A stretch of 64,000 bases of DNA. Origin: Biscogniauxia marginata (Eukaryota > Ascomycota > Sordariomycetes > Xylariales > Xylariaceae). The stretch covers positions 1 to 64,000 of the forward strand of contig MU404193.1 of NCBI GenBank assembly GCA_022695795.1. The letters run 5' to 3'. Positions 9,842 through 20,081 of the stretch are shown piece by piece (the first letter of the stretch is position 1; every line of letters starts with the position of its first letter). The translations under genes were made by a program, and so were the position numbers. A model generated the notes under the pieces. That model saw only the letters and a list, made by a program, of their open reading frames with translations, was not told where the DNA came from and ran no database searches.

Positions 9842-12160
9842 TCACTCCTTTACGTCACTGTTCTTATTCGAAAGCTGCTTTCCCTCTGTCTGAAAGATGC
9901 TTGTAAACGTTGTCTTAGTTAAGGGAGGTAGCTTTGTGGGGCACCGAGAGAGGAGTTCCGCGATCAAGACCAGCCCATTTTCCCGGTCGACATTAGGTAC
10001 AGTGTTGTTGTCGACAGCCTTCGATTGACTAGGCCTGTTGTTAGCCTGCTCTGGTGCCTGGGGAGCCAGGAGGCTCAGGCCCTCCAGTCCAAGGGACGTC
10101 ACTTTGTCATCATCTGCTGAAGAGAGCAAAGAGGTAGTACCAATATGCAAGCCGCTTCCCTGTTCAGGTAAACTTTCCTGCTTTGGCATACCGACCTCCT
10201 CACTCGTTTTGTTACTACCACCCCCCTCTTCCGAGCATTCCTGCCCCGTGACGGCCTTGACCAACATGGCCACCAGGCGAGAATTCTGCATCGACCGGGC
10301 CGTGGCCTCGGCGCCTTCTAGGCTCCGCGCCATCAGGGCAAACACGAATAGGAACTCTGACCGCAGGGCAGGGAACTTTTCCTGGAGGCCCAGGTATGCC
10401 ATCGTATCTGTCAATGTGGGGTGGCTGTCGTAGAATTCCCGCAATGAGTAAGAAGCCTTGTTGTCACTGTTACTGTCACTATCACTGCTATTTCGCGTAT
10501 CCGAGGTAGGACCCTCGCCGACTTTGGCGGGCGGCGGGGAACTCGAGTGCAGCACCCTGCACGCCATAGCGACGGCGCGTGCCGTCTCCGTCTTGGTAGG
10601 TTCCTGGTCCGATCGCTCGTGCAGGTCCACGAGAAGCTGGAGCCCGGATCGGTCGTGGTCGGGGCCCAGCGGCACGCAGATCCGCCGCACGTTGTCTAGG
10701 CAGTTCACGAGGAGCATGCGCGCCAGCGAGGTCGCGTCGAACTGGATCTGCGGCTGTACGTCAAAGCCCCAGATCCGCGGCAGGACCTGCGGCCTGAGAA
10801 GGCCCGCGTCGCTGAGGACGACCTTGTTGCCGGCGGGGATGGCGAGGTTCTTCAGGAAGCTGAGGACCGAATGGAGGAGCTGCGGGTCGGTGTCGTTGGA
10901 CGGCTCGGAGAGCAGCGCGATCAGGGGCTCGTGAATACGGGATTTTTGGACGAGCAAGGTGCACGCTTCGTCGTCGCGTGCGATGTTGCCTAGGGCGAGG
11001 CAAGCGGTGCTCTGGAGGAGCGGGTTAGGTGTCGAAATCCATCGCTGCAGTGTCTGAGCTTCAGGTCCGTCAAGCGGGCATGATGAGGCGAAGAGGGCGT
11101 TGGCAGATAGTTCGGCAAAGGTCTGCATGAAGGCTAGCTGCACCTGCTTGAGTGCTTCCTGGTCATCCGCATCGATCTCGGATATGTCAAAGTCGCTGCT
11201 ACCGCACGCCTTTTGAAAAGCCTGGATGGCGAGACCGACGGCATGGGGAGTCTGCAAAAATGCCTGCTGGAACTGTTGCTCGAAGAGGTATGTCAAGGCC
11301 GCTGATGTCAGCCCAAGAAAGTCTTCGAGATCGATCAGGGGTTCTGGTTTCATTGCTAGGTTCAGAAGTGCGAAAGGGGTATTCAGGTCTACCAGGTCTT
11401 CTTCGGTTTCTGATAAATGGTGAGACTCGTGTGTGCTCCGTAGCAGATTGTGATAATGGCTACATACCTTGAGTGGTTATCATGACAAATAGTTTGCAGA
11501 TGATGTTGGTGAGTGATGAAGATGCATTTTCTAGTCGAGGGCCTGAGATGATATTGACTAGGGCAGGGTTGATACCTGCCTTGTAGATGGCTTTCTGGGC
11601 AGGTTCTAGTGCCCACGTTAGCTGTGGGCTTTTACGCCGACCATCTCAGTAGGTTCTGCTCACCATAGTCCACACATACATTAAACAGTACCGGGATGAC
11701 GAAGGCTAGTAGGGAATCGTCGTTCAGTAGTGCGACTATCTTAGGCAGACAGCCTGATGTTATAACCCTCTCTCTGTTCTCGTCTGCATTTGCTCGATTA
11801 GCACCTTGGTCCGGTTGAATAGTATAGGTGATGAATAGACTTGCCTTTGTCGGCACATGAATTTCCAATAGCACGAAGGGCGTGGATTATCAGCGGTGAT
11901 CTGAGGTCCGGTGTGCCTATCAGGCGGCAGAAGAAGGCCAGCAGCCCGGATGCGCCCAGTGGGACTCTCCAGTGCTCTTCTCTAGCTGCATCACCGGCCT
12001 TCTGTGCGAGGAGTTCGATGTCTGGAGAGTCAGGAGAGGTCTCCCACAGACTACTCGCAGCGCTCTCGACCTGGCGCAAGGCGTCGGTCTGCGAGGCCTC
12101 ATCTTTAAGGGGGCTCGTGAAGAGCTGGTCAATCTCGCGCAGCGACATTGTTATCGACAT
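9842..12160 (-). CDS. Armadillo-repeat SmgGDS/Arz1-like GTPase regulator
   Basis: Four minus-strand exons (12160-11845, 11783-11664, 11605-11468, 11409-9842) encode 713 aa. All three introns are 58-61 bp and all split a codon after its first base. The first intron uses a GC donor (AAAG then GCAAGT). Conserved joins are CADK-DENRERVITSG, VCVDY-EPAQKAIYKAG and MITTQ-ETEEDLVDL. The protein is helical and Leu-rich with repeated armadillo-type units (for example HALRAIGNSCADK and STACLALGNIARDDEA). It matches fungal relatives of the Rap1 GTPase-GDP dissociation stimulator SmgGDS, called Arz1 in fission yeast. Such proteins bind small GTPases of the Ras/Rho type; in fungi the role is poorly known. 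Residues about 430-640 include a low-complexity Ser/Asp/Asn insert. A second ATG lies four codons after the first. Confidence 0.88.
11784..11844 (-). other. GC-AG intron in the armadillo-repeat gene
   Basis: The donor reads AAAG/GCAAGT and the acceptor ATGCAG. Only this pairing joins the flanking frames (phase 1) with a family-typical GNSCADKDENRERV junction. The strong consensus around the GC donor is what functional GC-AG introns show. Confidence 0.8.
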
Positions 12161-13813
12161 TGTTATCGGTCCATGCCAGAGACGGTTGTGCTATGTATGC
12201 GGGTTTGTACGCACGAACGCATCTGGGGGGGCGTAATATAAATTGTTGCTGGCCACGTCCTCAGTCAAGGTAATCAAGGCAGCACGTACATGTTGGAAAC
12301 TGGTGAAGGCCTGTCCAATGGGGATTGAATAGGAGACTTAGAAGGACCTCACCTGTTCCACTTTTAGAGGGCTACAGAGACCCACTCGGGAACCGCCGAT
12401 TATGGTCCTCTAACCAATACGCGTCGACTTGCGGCGGTGCTTACGTGGAGCTACCTAACCTTAGGTAACTTATGTACGTACAAGACCACAACAATAGGTA
12501 TTACCTGAAAAGGTACTTACTTACTTAGCTATAGGGAGTGATCACTTACACGCAGATTATAAGTAAAATCTTGGCAACATCTATTGTAGGTCGAGGCACT
12601 TCATGTTACACATCACATAAATAGAAAAAGGCATAGTACAGTCCTCATGTAATTTTGCACAGGTACCACCGCCGGGACGAGTCGAGATAGCGTACTTACT
12701 AGATAGTTACTTGTAAACGGCATGATATGGGCTGAATGAGGCTCTCTTTGCGAGCTTAGATGTCTTTTTCAAGGACAGCATTGAAACAAGAAGCATTACA
12801 GCTCATAGTCGAAGACAAAATTTGAACGAGGGTTGTTTCTAGCTGGTGGATTTCAATGTTTCCACAGACCTAGCAAGTATGAAACTCTCCAGTATAATAC
12901 TCTGGTGAGCTATTAGAACAATTACATATTGCATTCGTGTACTTGTTCTTCTAACACGTAGGTGGAAACAGAGAATCATCGACCTAAACACCCAGATCTC
13001 CTGCTCGTTCTAATCTATATCACAAATCTCACAAGTTGCGCTCAAGATTTAGTTCTACAACGATGCCCTAAATACGTGTTCGACGCTACACAAGAAACTA
13101 AAGCTGGAAATGGATGGGATTGTGAGAATCCAGGATTCAAAAGTCTCTTAACTAAACGTATGAACCTCCCTGAAGGCATCGAGTAGGACAACTTCACATA
13201 ATAGTTGACGTAAAGCTGTAAACATCTCCGCTGTAGTCATGTTCTATATGCTTAAATACCTAGCTATGCGGGCCGCGGTTGACAGCATCCTAAGCCGGGA
13301 CGGGGAAGATCTACCGGGCAGGTCATAAATTAATGAAGTGCTTCGGTCTCATCTTCAGTCTACTAGCTAGAGATTCTTTGCATTGGTTATTCCGAGTAAA
13401 GTTGAGGCATAGGTACTATGTAGGCATTTACCCAAGTCTGGGCAGATAGGGGCACAAACAGGACACGAACAAGAGCCCGTTGACATTGGGTTGGGACGGA
13501 CCCGAATCGTAATAGCAACGGCAGCGGTAAAGATTGGCCAATACAAACGACGCTTGATAAACGTTGGGTGTTTCAGTGGCGGCCGAAATGACACATAGTA
13601 ATCTCCGCTACATCGTCCCGTACGACGGTAGCTGTGTTGTCGATGGAGCAAACGGCTTCGAAGTCGCCCTCCTCAATTATCAAGACCGTTGCCGGTGCTA
13701 CGCGAACTGGCTTTATAGGGGGAGGGGAAACTTCCTGCTAATCTGAGAGAGACAAGTGAGGCTCGCGTGGGAAAATGAAATTGTATCACATGCAAACATC
13801 CGCGTGTTTGCTG
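12161..13813. other. Divergent intergenic region
   Basis: This is about 1.6 kb between divergent genes. It contains a 74-codon open frame at 12962-13186 without recognisable features, and scattered short TAGGTA/TACCTA words. I can support no gene. Confidence 0.45.
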
Positions 13814-13820
13814 TATAAAA
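13814..13820 (+). promoter_or_regulatory. TATA box of the GPI-type surface protein gene
   Basis: TATAAAA followed by GGGAG lies 193 bp before the ATG at 14013. A C/T-rich leader with repeated TTCGTTC words follows, consistent with a transcribed 5' leader. Confidence 0.55.
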
Positions 13821-14012
13821 GGGAGAACCCCAGCAACCTCTTCTTCTTTCCACCCACCGGTCGTCAGCTTGCAAACTTTCTTCTCCTCGGCCATAAATCA
13901 ACACCACCCCCCTCCCCAAACCCTCTCCATCACCCACTCGTTCGTTCCTTCGTTCGTTCATTCGTTCATTCTCTCGCTCGCTACCTACCAGCAAGTCTGT
14001 CACTCGTTCACC

Positions 14013-14804
14013 ATGGCCTTCGCCAACATCATGTCACTCATTTTCCTGCTCGTGCCGCTTGTGCTCGCCACTGGAGGGACGCCAACTCCGTATGGAGGCG
14101 GTGCAGCCTCTGAGTCGGGCGTGACCGCTGCTACCGTTACCGGGACCGGGACCGAGCCCGCGACCGTGACCGTGACCGTCACACTATCTGAGTGCGCTTC
14201 GGACTCTCATGTGCCCAAGACAACCATTCAACGTACTACGACAGTGTTCAGTACCCTCACGTATTCCGTCTCCAAGACCGTGGCCCCGTCTTCATCCATC
14301 GTGGAGACTTCCACTGTCAATGCTACTGGTCTCATCCCGCCGCAGTCAGCTGCCTCCGTCCCGTTGACTACACCGAGCATCAACCCCAGCGGAGGCTACA
14401 CATACCCCGGTACCTCTAGCATCAGCAGCAGCACTATCAGCAGCTCTTCCCCTTCCGGAGCGGGTGCACGTTCTACCGTGGCGACGACGTCTTCATGCAG
14501 CACGTCTACAGGTTTGTCTACCATAGCTATTATGACGCAAAATGCATCCTGTTGTTCTAACTATCTGTCTCCCACAGGCCATGTAGTCCCTTATCCCACT
14601 GGGCTGGGCACTATCACACAAACCCTGACACCTACTGCGCCTTCGGCTAGCAGCGTGAAGGGAACCTCGTCTGTAGACGGGGTACACACTACTGCCTCGG
14701 TTGTGCCTGCGAATGGCTCTGTGATGGTCCGAGGAGGCGTGGACACCCGGCTTCTCTTTGGAGCGTTAGCTCTCGTCACATTGATGGTGGCCGGATCGAT
14801 TTGA
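14013..14804 (+). CDS. Ser/Thr-rich secreted protein with GPI-anchor signal
   Basis: The ATG at 14013 sits in a good context (CACCATGG). A signal peptide covers residues 1-20 (MAFANIMSLIFLLVPLVLAT). The mature part is dominated by Ser, Thr, Val, Gly and Pro with TVTVTVT-like runs, typical of heavily O-glycosylated fungal wall or plasma-membrane proteins. The C-terminus has a small-residue site before a hydrophobic tail (LLFGALALVTLMVAGSI), as in GPI-anchored proteins. A probable 66-bp intron at 14512-14577 (GTTTGT donor, TTCTAAC branch, CCCACAG acceptor) is a multiple of three and free of stops. Spliced, the protein has 241 aa; unspliced, 263 aa. No enzymatic domain is visible. It might be a structural wall protein or a decoy/effector-like surface protein. 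Confidence 0.8.
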   Translation: MAFANIMSLIFLLVPLVLATGGTPTPYGGGAASESGVTAATVTGTGTEPATVTVTVTLSECASDSHVPKTTIQRTTTVFSTLTYSVSKTVAPSSSIVETSTVNATGLIPPQSAASVPLTTPSINPSGGYTYPGTSSISSSTISSSSPSGAGARSTVATTSSCSTSTGLSTIAIMTQNASCCSNYLSPTGHVVPYPTGLGTITQTLTPTAPSASSVKGTSSVDGVHTTASVVPANGSVMVRGGVDTRLLFGALALVTLMVAGSI

Positions 14805-15334
14805 TCACCGGGACTTTGTATGAAAAAAAAATAGAGGGTAATCGGGATTGAAGGAAGTGGGATGAATGCGAGCAAGCAATGATCGCGTCAAGGACCCTAA
14901 TGTCTACTCGGTTCGGATAGTTCTTGTGCATTGATACTTCTACTCACTGCCTACATACGATAGGGTTTTAATGGATTGAGCTGTTGCCTGGGCCTATGTG
15001 CTTTGATGTAGTCGCGCATTCTGCAACGGATATGCTGTTGATTATAAGCAAAGATGCAGGCGACGTGAATAGTAGCAGGCCCACCTAAGACCTTGGGAAT
15101 CACGAACAAGTCACTCCACGTACCGTGACTAACTCAAAATTCAGGCAAACGGGATCTGAATCAATATAGGGGGTTTTTATTGCACGCATCATCAGAAGTC
15201 TTCGCGAGATCTATTGATAAGTCTGTACGAAACCAACGCATAATGGCCAGATCATCTACCTAAATCCTCTTGGTAGGTTGCATCATTCCCTCATCAAGCC
15301 TTTCCGATTATCATGTCTGATTTATACGCCCGAC
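14805..15334. other. Convergent intergenic region
   Basis: Shared 3' space of the GPI-type gene and the DUF7587-like gene. No coding or repeat structure is seen. Confidence 0.5.
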
Positions 15335-16154
15335 TTAGATTCGTAGCTTGAATTCTGTGGCCCGCTTCCTCCATCGACGCTTCTTTACCACAACCTGGTC
15401 TCCGTCAGAGTCGGAATCCAACCCTGAGTCATCCCCCGTATCCCTAACATTGTTGGCTCCTGTGCTCTCTCCCGCCAATGTGGCTAATGTGTCTAGGTTC
15501 CGAGGCGCTTCTGTATTCTTGGGTCCCAGGGTTACATTCTTATGCCCCTGGGATGTACCGTCGACGACTTGCACCATATCTGCTAGGTCATGATGCTTAT
15601 CGGAGGTTTCAGTTCCTCCCTTGGTAGCCTCCACTTCCTCATCTGACCCTCGTTTTCTCTTCTGGCCTGGTTCTAAATCCTTTTCGGCCTCGGGTTGATC
15701 CAAGAGCTCGCAATCTACCATACTTTCTTCGGGGATAGAATCTTCAAGAAGGTAGTCGAACGTCAAGAATGGTAGAGTACTCAGCCTTCTCATACCCAAT
15801 GACCGGCACAAATCCGTAACCCGCCACAGTCGTTGTACTGCGTGGTCCCATCCCGGGCCACTGGAGTTGAATCTTATGATCTCAATGCCTGTGAAGCCTC
15901 GGGAAATGTACTTTGAACGGATTGATCTGACTTTATCCCGGTTATCTGTGACGGACATGAAGGGGCTTGGTTCACGACAACGCCAGGATAGATGTTTCTG
16001 CACTTGGATTTGGAAGTAGAGCGGGTCTGTATGGACGATGCCGTAACCGCGTGTTTTCATACCATAATGAGGTTGTCCGTCGTGGACAACGCGGGAGTGT
16101 CTTTGGGCTGTCAAGACCGGCGAACGTCTTGATTGTGACCGCTATAGATTCCAT
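15335..16154 (-). CDS. DUF7587-like protein, apparently frameshifted near its 5' end
   Basis: The main frame, from the ATG at 16060 to the stop at 15335, gives 241 aa. Its core reads HLSWRCREPSPFMSVTDN, then SRGFTGIEIIRFNSSGPGWD and HAVQRLWRVTDL. This SPFMSVT/GPGWD pattern belongs, from memory, to the fungal DUF7587 family of unknown function, often multicopy in sordariomycetes. The second half is acidic and low complexity and ends in a basic tail (VVVKKRRWRKRATEFKLRI). Upstream, another frame starts at an ATG at 16154 and reads MESIAVTIKTFAGLDSPKTL. It would run directly into RVVHDGQPHYGMKTRGYG if one C of the CCC at 16093-16095 were absent. The gene is either frameshifted, misread at one base, or starts at 16060. 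No function is known for the family. Confidence 0.6.
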
Positions 16155-18851
16155 TGCCTGACCCTTCACGAATCCACCTCGGCCTCATATATCATCCACT
16201 CCAGGAATATGGGGGTATATGGCTTGTAGCTTTTGGTGGAACTCTGGTCTCATCCATAATTTCACTGATTTGTTAGGCTCGACTTTGCTTTTCACGATCC
16301 GGCAGGCTGCATCCTTATCTTCTTCCTGCAGTTTCACACTTTCAGACTAGCAAGGGACTGTTAATTCTTCGACCCGCACCACAGGCATTGTATTCTTCGT
16401 GGATGTATTATTGGATCATGCCCGTAGTTTTGGATACTGGTCTAGTAATAAGGAGGACTTCGAGGAGGTATTGTATCTAGTGAAGATGTCCTATGATAGT
16501 TACTTTACTAAAGACTTCACTTCTGGAAGCATGTAAAGAACATGGGGGCAAACGCCATGCGATTCAAACTGTGGTCACGATCTAGGCCAGCTATGAACTT
16601 GAACGCACATTTGTATGCCCCAGAATTCGGTAGTCATGAACTGCTCTCGGTACTCTCAATGTTGCGAGAACTAGAATAGTATAATTTGAACGTATGACCA
16701 TAAACTGCCCTGGCAGTGAGCGCTTGTGTTTTTCCCGGTAGTAGTGCAACTTCCTTGTGAGGGAATTTACGTCGAGCTTGGTCATAGGGTTATCATGTAG
16801 TGGGAGGAGTTTAGGTAAGATGGTTAGAAGAAAGAAGTGAACTAGATACGTTGGTCCTCAACAGGAAGGTATTTGGTCTTGAGGTCCTACCCTGTATTGG
16901 TAGAATTGAATTGGATATAGCGAATCATATATTCGCTTCTGTTAGATATGTGCAAGAGTAATATGTGAGAGAAAAGGTGAGAGATTTGCGGGTGATACTT
17001 GATTCTGTAGTCTCAAATGGCATCAAAATCAAGACTGTATGGCCTGATAATAGATGGCCTGGCAATAGTAGGGCTCTTCATCAGCGTTAATAGAGATCTT
17101 GAAATGGGTTGAAGAAGAGCCTCGTAAGAGGCGAGGCTTGATTATCCAGAGTGCATGCTCTTAAAATGGCAAGAGCTGGGCAGCCGTTGCCAAACTTGAG
17201 TATATACCTGCTTGGGCCCCAGAAATAATAGTAGGTGGTGGGCTTTTGTTCACCGATAAATTTAAGGCGTTGGGATCCTACATGCTCTGCAAGCGGAGCT
17301 GGCAAAGCTAAGAGTTACATACTATTGAAAGGTTATATTATAGTGGAGAGCACAAGGCCACTTAGTAATGTCAACTAGTCTTTCAACTGTTTGTGTAACA
17401 GGTGTTTTATTGAAGTTGGCTGATTAGATGGATGAACTAACTACCTAACTATGGAGATGCAGGCTTATATAGACCTTCTATTAAGTCCCTGGGGGGTTAA
17501 TTGAGCCCTCTGAGAGATATGGTTATAGTTCACAATAATTGTTGAGAACATTGCAAGGTTTAGTTAGAACTAAAGTTTCTAAACTTACACATACTGTGTC
17601 TGATCGAGCAACATCGACCCCCATACAGGAGAAAGGATAACAAAATTGGCTCAGCTTCGCAATGTGACTCTTTCGCCATTGACTACCCCATCCGAGGCGC
17701 CCGCAATCACTGCCCAGGGGGCAACGGACCCCGTGCCCCTTAATGAATGATAATACGATGATCTTCTTTCTGAATGATGCCGTACTCTGCGCCACAGACA
17801 TCCTCGGGCTAACAAATCAACAGATCTCCCAGAAGGCATGGGCGAGATTCGGATGAATATGGTCAAATGCATGCCCGGATTAGGTCACCAGAGCTGGCGG
17901 GCGTGGAACGAGACGCTTGTCTAACCCGCTATCAGTGATATTGCAACTAAAGCAGTGTATGAATATAAGGTTACAGACCTATACATTTAGGGCCAGTGAA
18001 AACAATGTGATAGAGTGAATCTTATAGTGTCACGGGCATCCTGCCTAGTGCTCCTACTGGTATTTAGATAATCCCATCTACATTGCGTTCATGACTCCCC
18101 AGCTCCTACATGTTCAGAATCGGGGTAATACATCTCAATACACTACAGATTACGTCAACATATGGTTAATAAAAGACGAAGAAGAAAAAGGAAAGGAAGG
18201 CCTCAATGAATTCCGACGGGACGACGGGATAGACTGATGTCGACGGCCGTACATAAATTTGAACAGAACATTGGAAATCCCGCTCTCAAGTTGTGTGCTC
18301 CTATGGCATAGAAGTGTTGCGTCGCATTCCTCGATTCTGAGTGGGAGCATAGAACCCCTGATCAGTTCTCTTTTATATATATATTTAAATCCTTAACATT
18401 TGAAAAAGATCGATGATGGATGAGATTCCGACGTCCCTTTCCCCCTTTCCCCCTTTCCCCCTAGTTGGATATATATGCAGATACCAATATATGTACTAGG
18501 TAGGTAGCATACCGACCTCCACTGTTATGTACATATCGGTGATGTCATATGTGGCTTATTGTGGCTAAACAATGGGGCTGGTTAGGGGGACCCTTTTACA
18601 TGGAAGCAACCCCTGCTAACGCGAACATTGAACAAGCGGACTCGATCGAACCTTTTGTCCACGTCGCGGAACTGAAGTCAATTGCACGGGCATTGCGAAC
18701 CTACCAGCCAGCATCCTCTACTTCAAGTCATTCCTTTGCCTACCTCGTTTTTTACTGTCTTAGAGAAGGGGGCTTTTAAGACAGAAAAGTTAATTCTTTC
18801 GTCATCGAACATAAAACGACGAATTGCCCTTAAGACAATCGAGAATCAAAG
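16155..18851. other. Gene-poor intergenic region
   Basis: About 2.7 kb with only short, unconvincing open frames (16591-16785, 17087-17305, 17523-17872, 18549-18779). A (TTTCCCCC)n run is present at 18434-18462. No gene is recognised. Confidence 0.45.
18434..18462. repeat. (TTTCCCCC)n short tandem repeat
   Basis: Three to four head-to-tail copies of an 8-base C/T unit lie about 390 bp before DPM3. The G-rich opposite strand has four G5-type tracts and could form a G-quadruplex. Confidence 0.7.
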
Positions 18852-19346
18852 ATGACACGCGCACAGCAGACCATCTCCATCGGCCTCCTGGTCACCTCTG
18901 TATGTGATCCCCCGGGCTGCTCGTCATTTCCTTGCGGAAAGGACCTGCAATCCGTCGTCCGTGTCCGTAGCCAATCCCGGTAGCTAACCTACGAATCTCT
19001 CGTCTAGCTCTACCTTGCCCTATACCTGCAGCTCGTGCCCCTGCCGGAGCTGGTGCAGACTGAGGTCGTTCCAGTCGTACGTCTTTCCCCCTGCATCTCG
19101 GACTACGTCCTTAACCCCCCAGACTCGCGATCACCAACGCACACACACACAACACATACTGACATGTAATGACCATGCTCCCAGCTCCCCTTCTGGGCCC
19201 TCGTCTCGTTCGGCGCGTACCTCCTCTTCCGCCTGGGCTGGAACATCATGACCTTCCACGACGTGCCCGAGGCGCACAAGGAGCTGATGGCCGAGATCGA
19301 CTTGGCCAAGGCCGACCTGCGAACCATGGGCGTCGACGTGGACTAA
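18852..19346 (+). CDS. DPM3: Dolichol-phosphate mannosyltransferase subunit 3 (DPM3)
   Basis: Three exons (18852-18899, 19008-19076, 19185-19346) encode 92 aa, the usual DPM3 size. Introns are 108 bp each, both in phase 0. The N-terminal half has two membrane helices (about 8-30 and 37-58). The exon-3 sequence LPFWALVSFGAYLLFRLGWN followed by DVPEAHKELMAEIDLAKADL matches the DPM3 signature: a second helix and a cytosolic coiled-coil tail that binds the catalytic subunit DPM1. The complex in the ER membrane makes dolichol-phosphate-mannose for GPI anchors, N-glycans and O-mannosylation. The protein is split over three short exons, so no single frame reveals it. Confidence 0.93.
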
Positions 19347-20081
19347 AAGAATCTACGTCGAGCAAAATAATAATAATAATAATATAACCCTTTACTGAGA
19401 AATACTTTTCGCTTATAATACCTTTTGGCCGACGGAGAAGGAGGGCTTTGCTACTGCTATGTTGTGGAAAGAAATCTGGCACGGCAAATTTCGGCCAAGG
19501 GGAAGGGAAGGGGTCATATCAGATTCTACACGATTCAGGGGAGGACGAGAAGAAAAAAAGTTCCAAAGGGACGCGAAGAGCTGCATGCGTTCGTGCAATG
19601 GCAAAGCGCAAAAGCTCGGGAAAGGGGATTGTGCTTGCTTTTATCAGATCGATGTATTATTGCTTGATGATTTGATAAATAATAATAAGCTAGGTGGTTC
19701 GGATTGAGAACTAGAAACACGCAAAACCCACTGATTTATTTCTGCGTGTGGTGTTCTGGGCTTACTATCTTCTACGTGCTGCAATTGCGAGACTGGTCAT
19801 TTAGGGGGTGATAATTTTGCATCAAAGAGCAATAAGCACAAGTGATAAGAAGTCATCGATGAACAAGGGCGATTCGGATGGGCTGACATCAAGTCGGGAG
19901 AACTAGTACGACGTATACTTGACGGATCTTCAGTCTTCCAGGAGCTTCAAGGCCCCTCCTTGTTTATATTTACTTTGATCTCGTCGTGGAACATATTTGT
20001 TCGACTACCTCATATATACATCACGGAATAGACATGGCGGACCTCGCAGTTCAACTGCTAGGATTAGAAAAGGGGGCATCA
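19347..20081. other. Convergent intergenic region
   Basis: An ATA/ATAAT-rich stretch at 19365-19385 and 19675-19690 flanks short spurious frames. It holds the 3' ends of DPM3 and the CENP-P-like gene. Nothing else is recognised. Confidence 0.5.
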
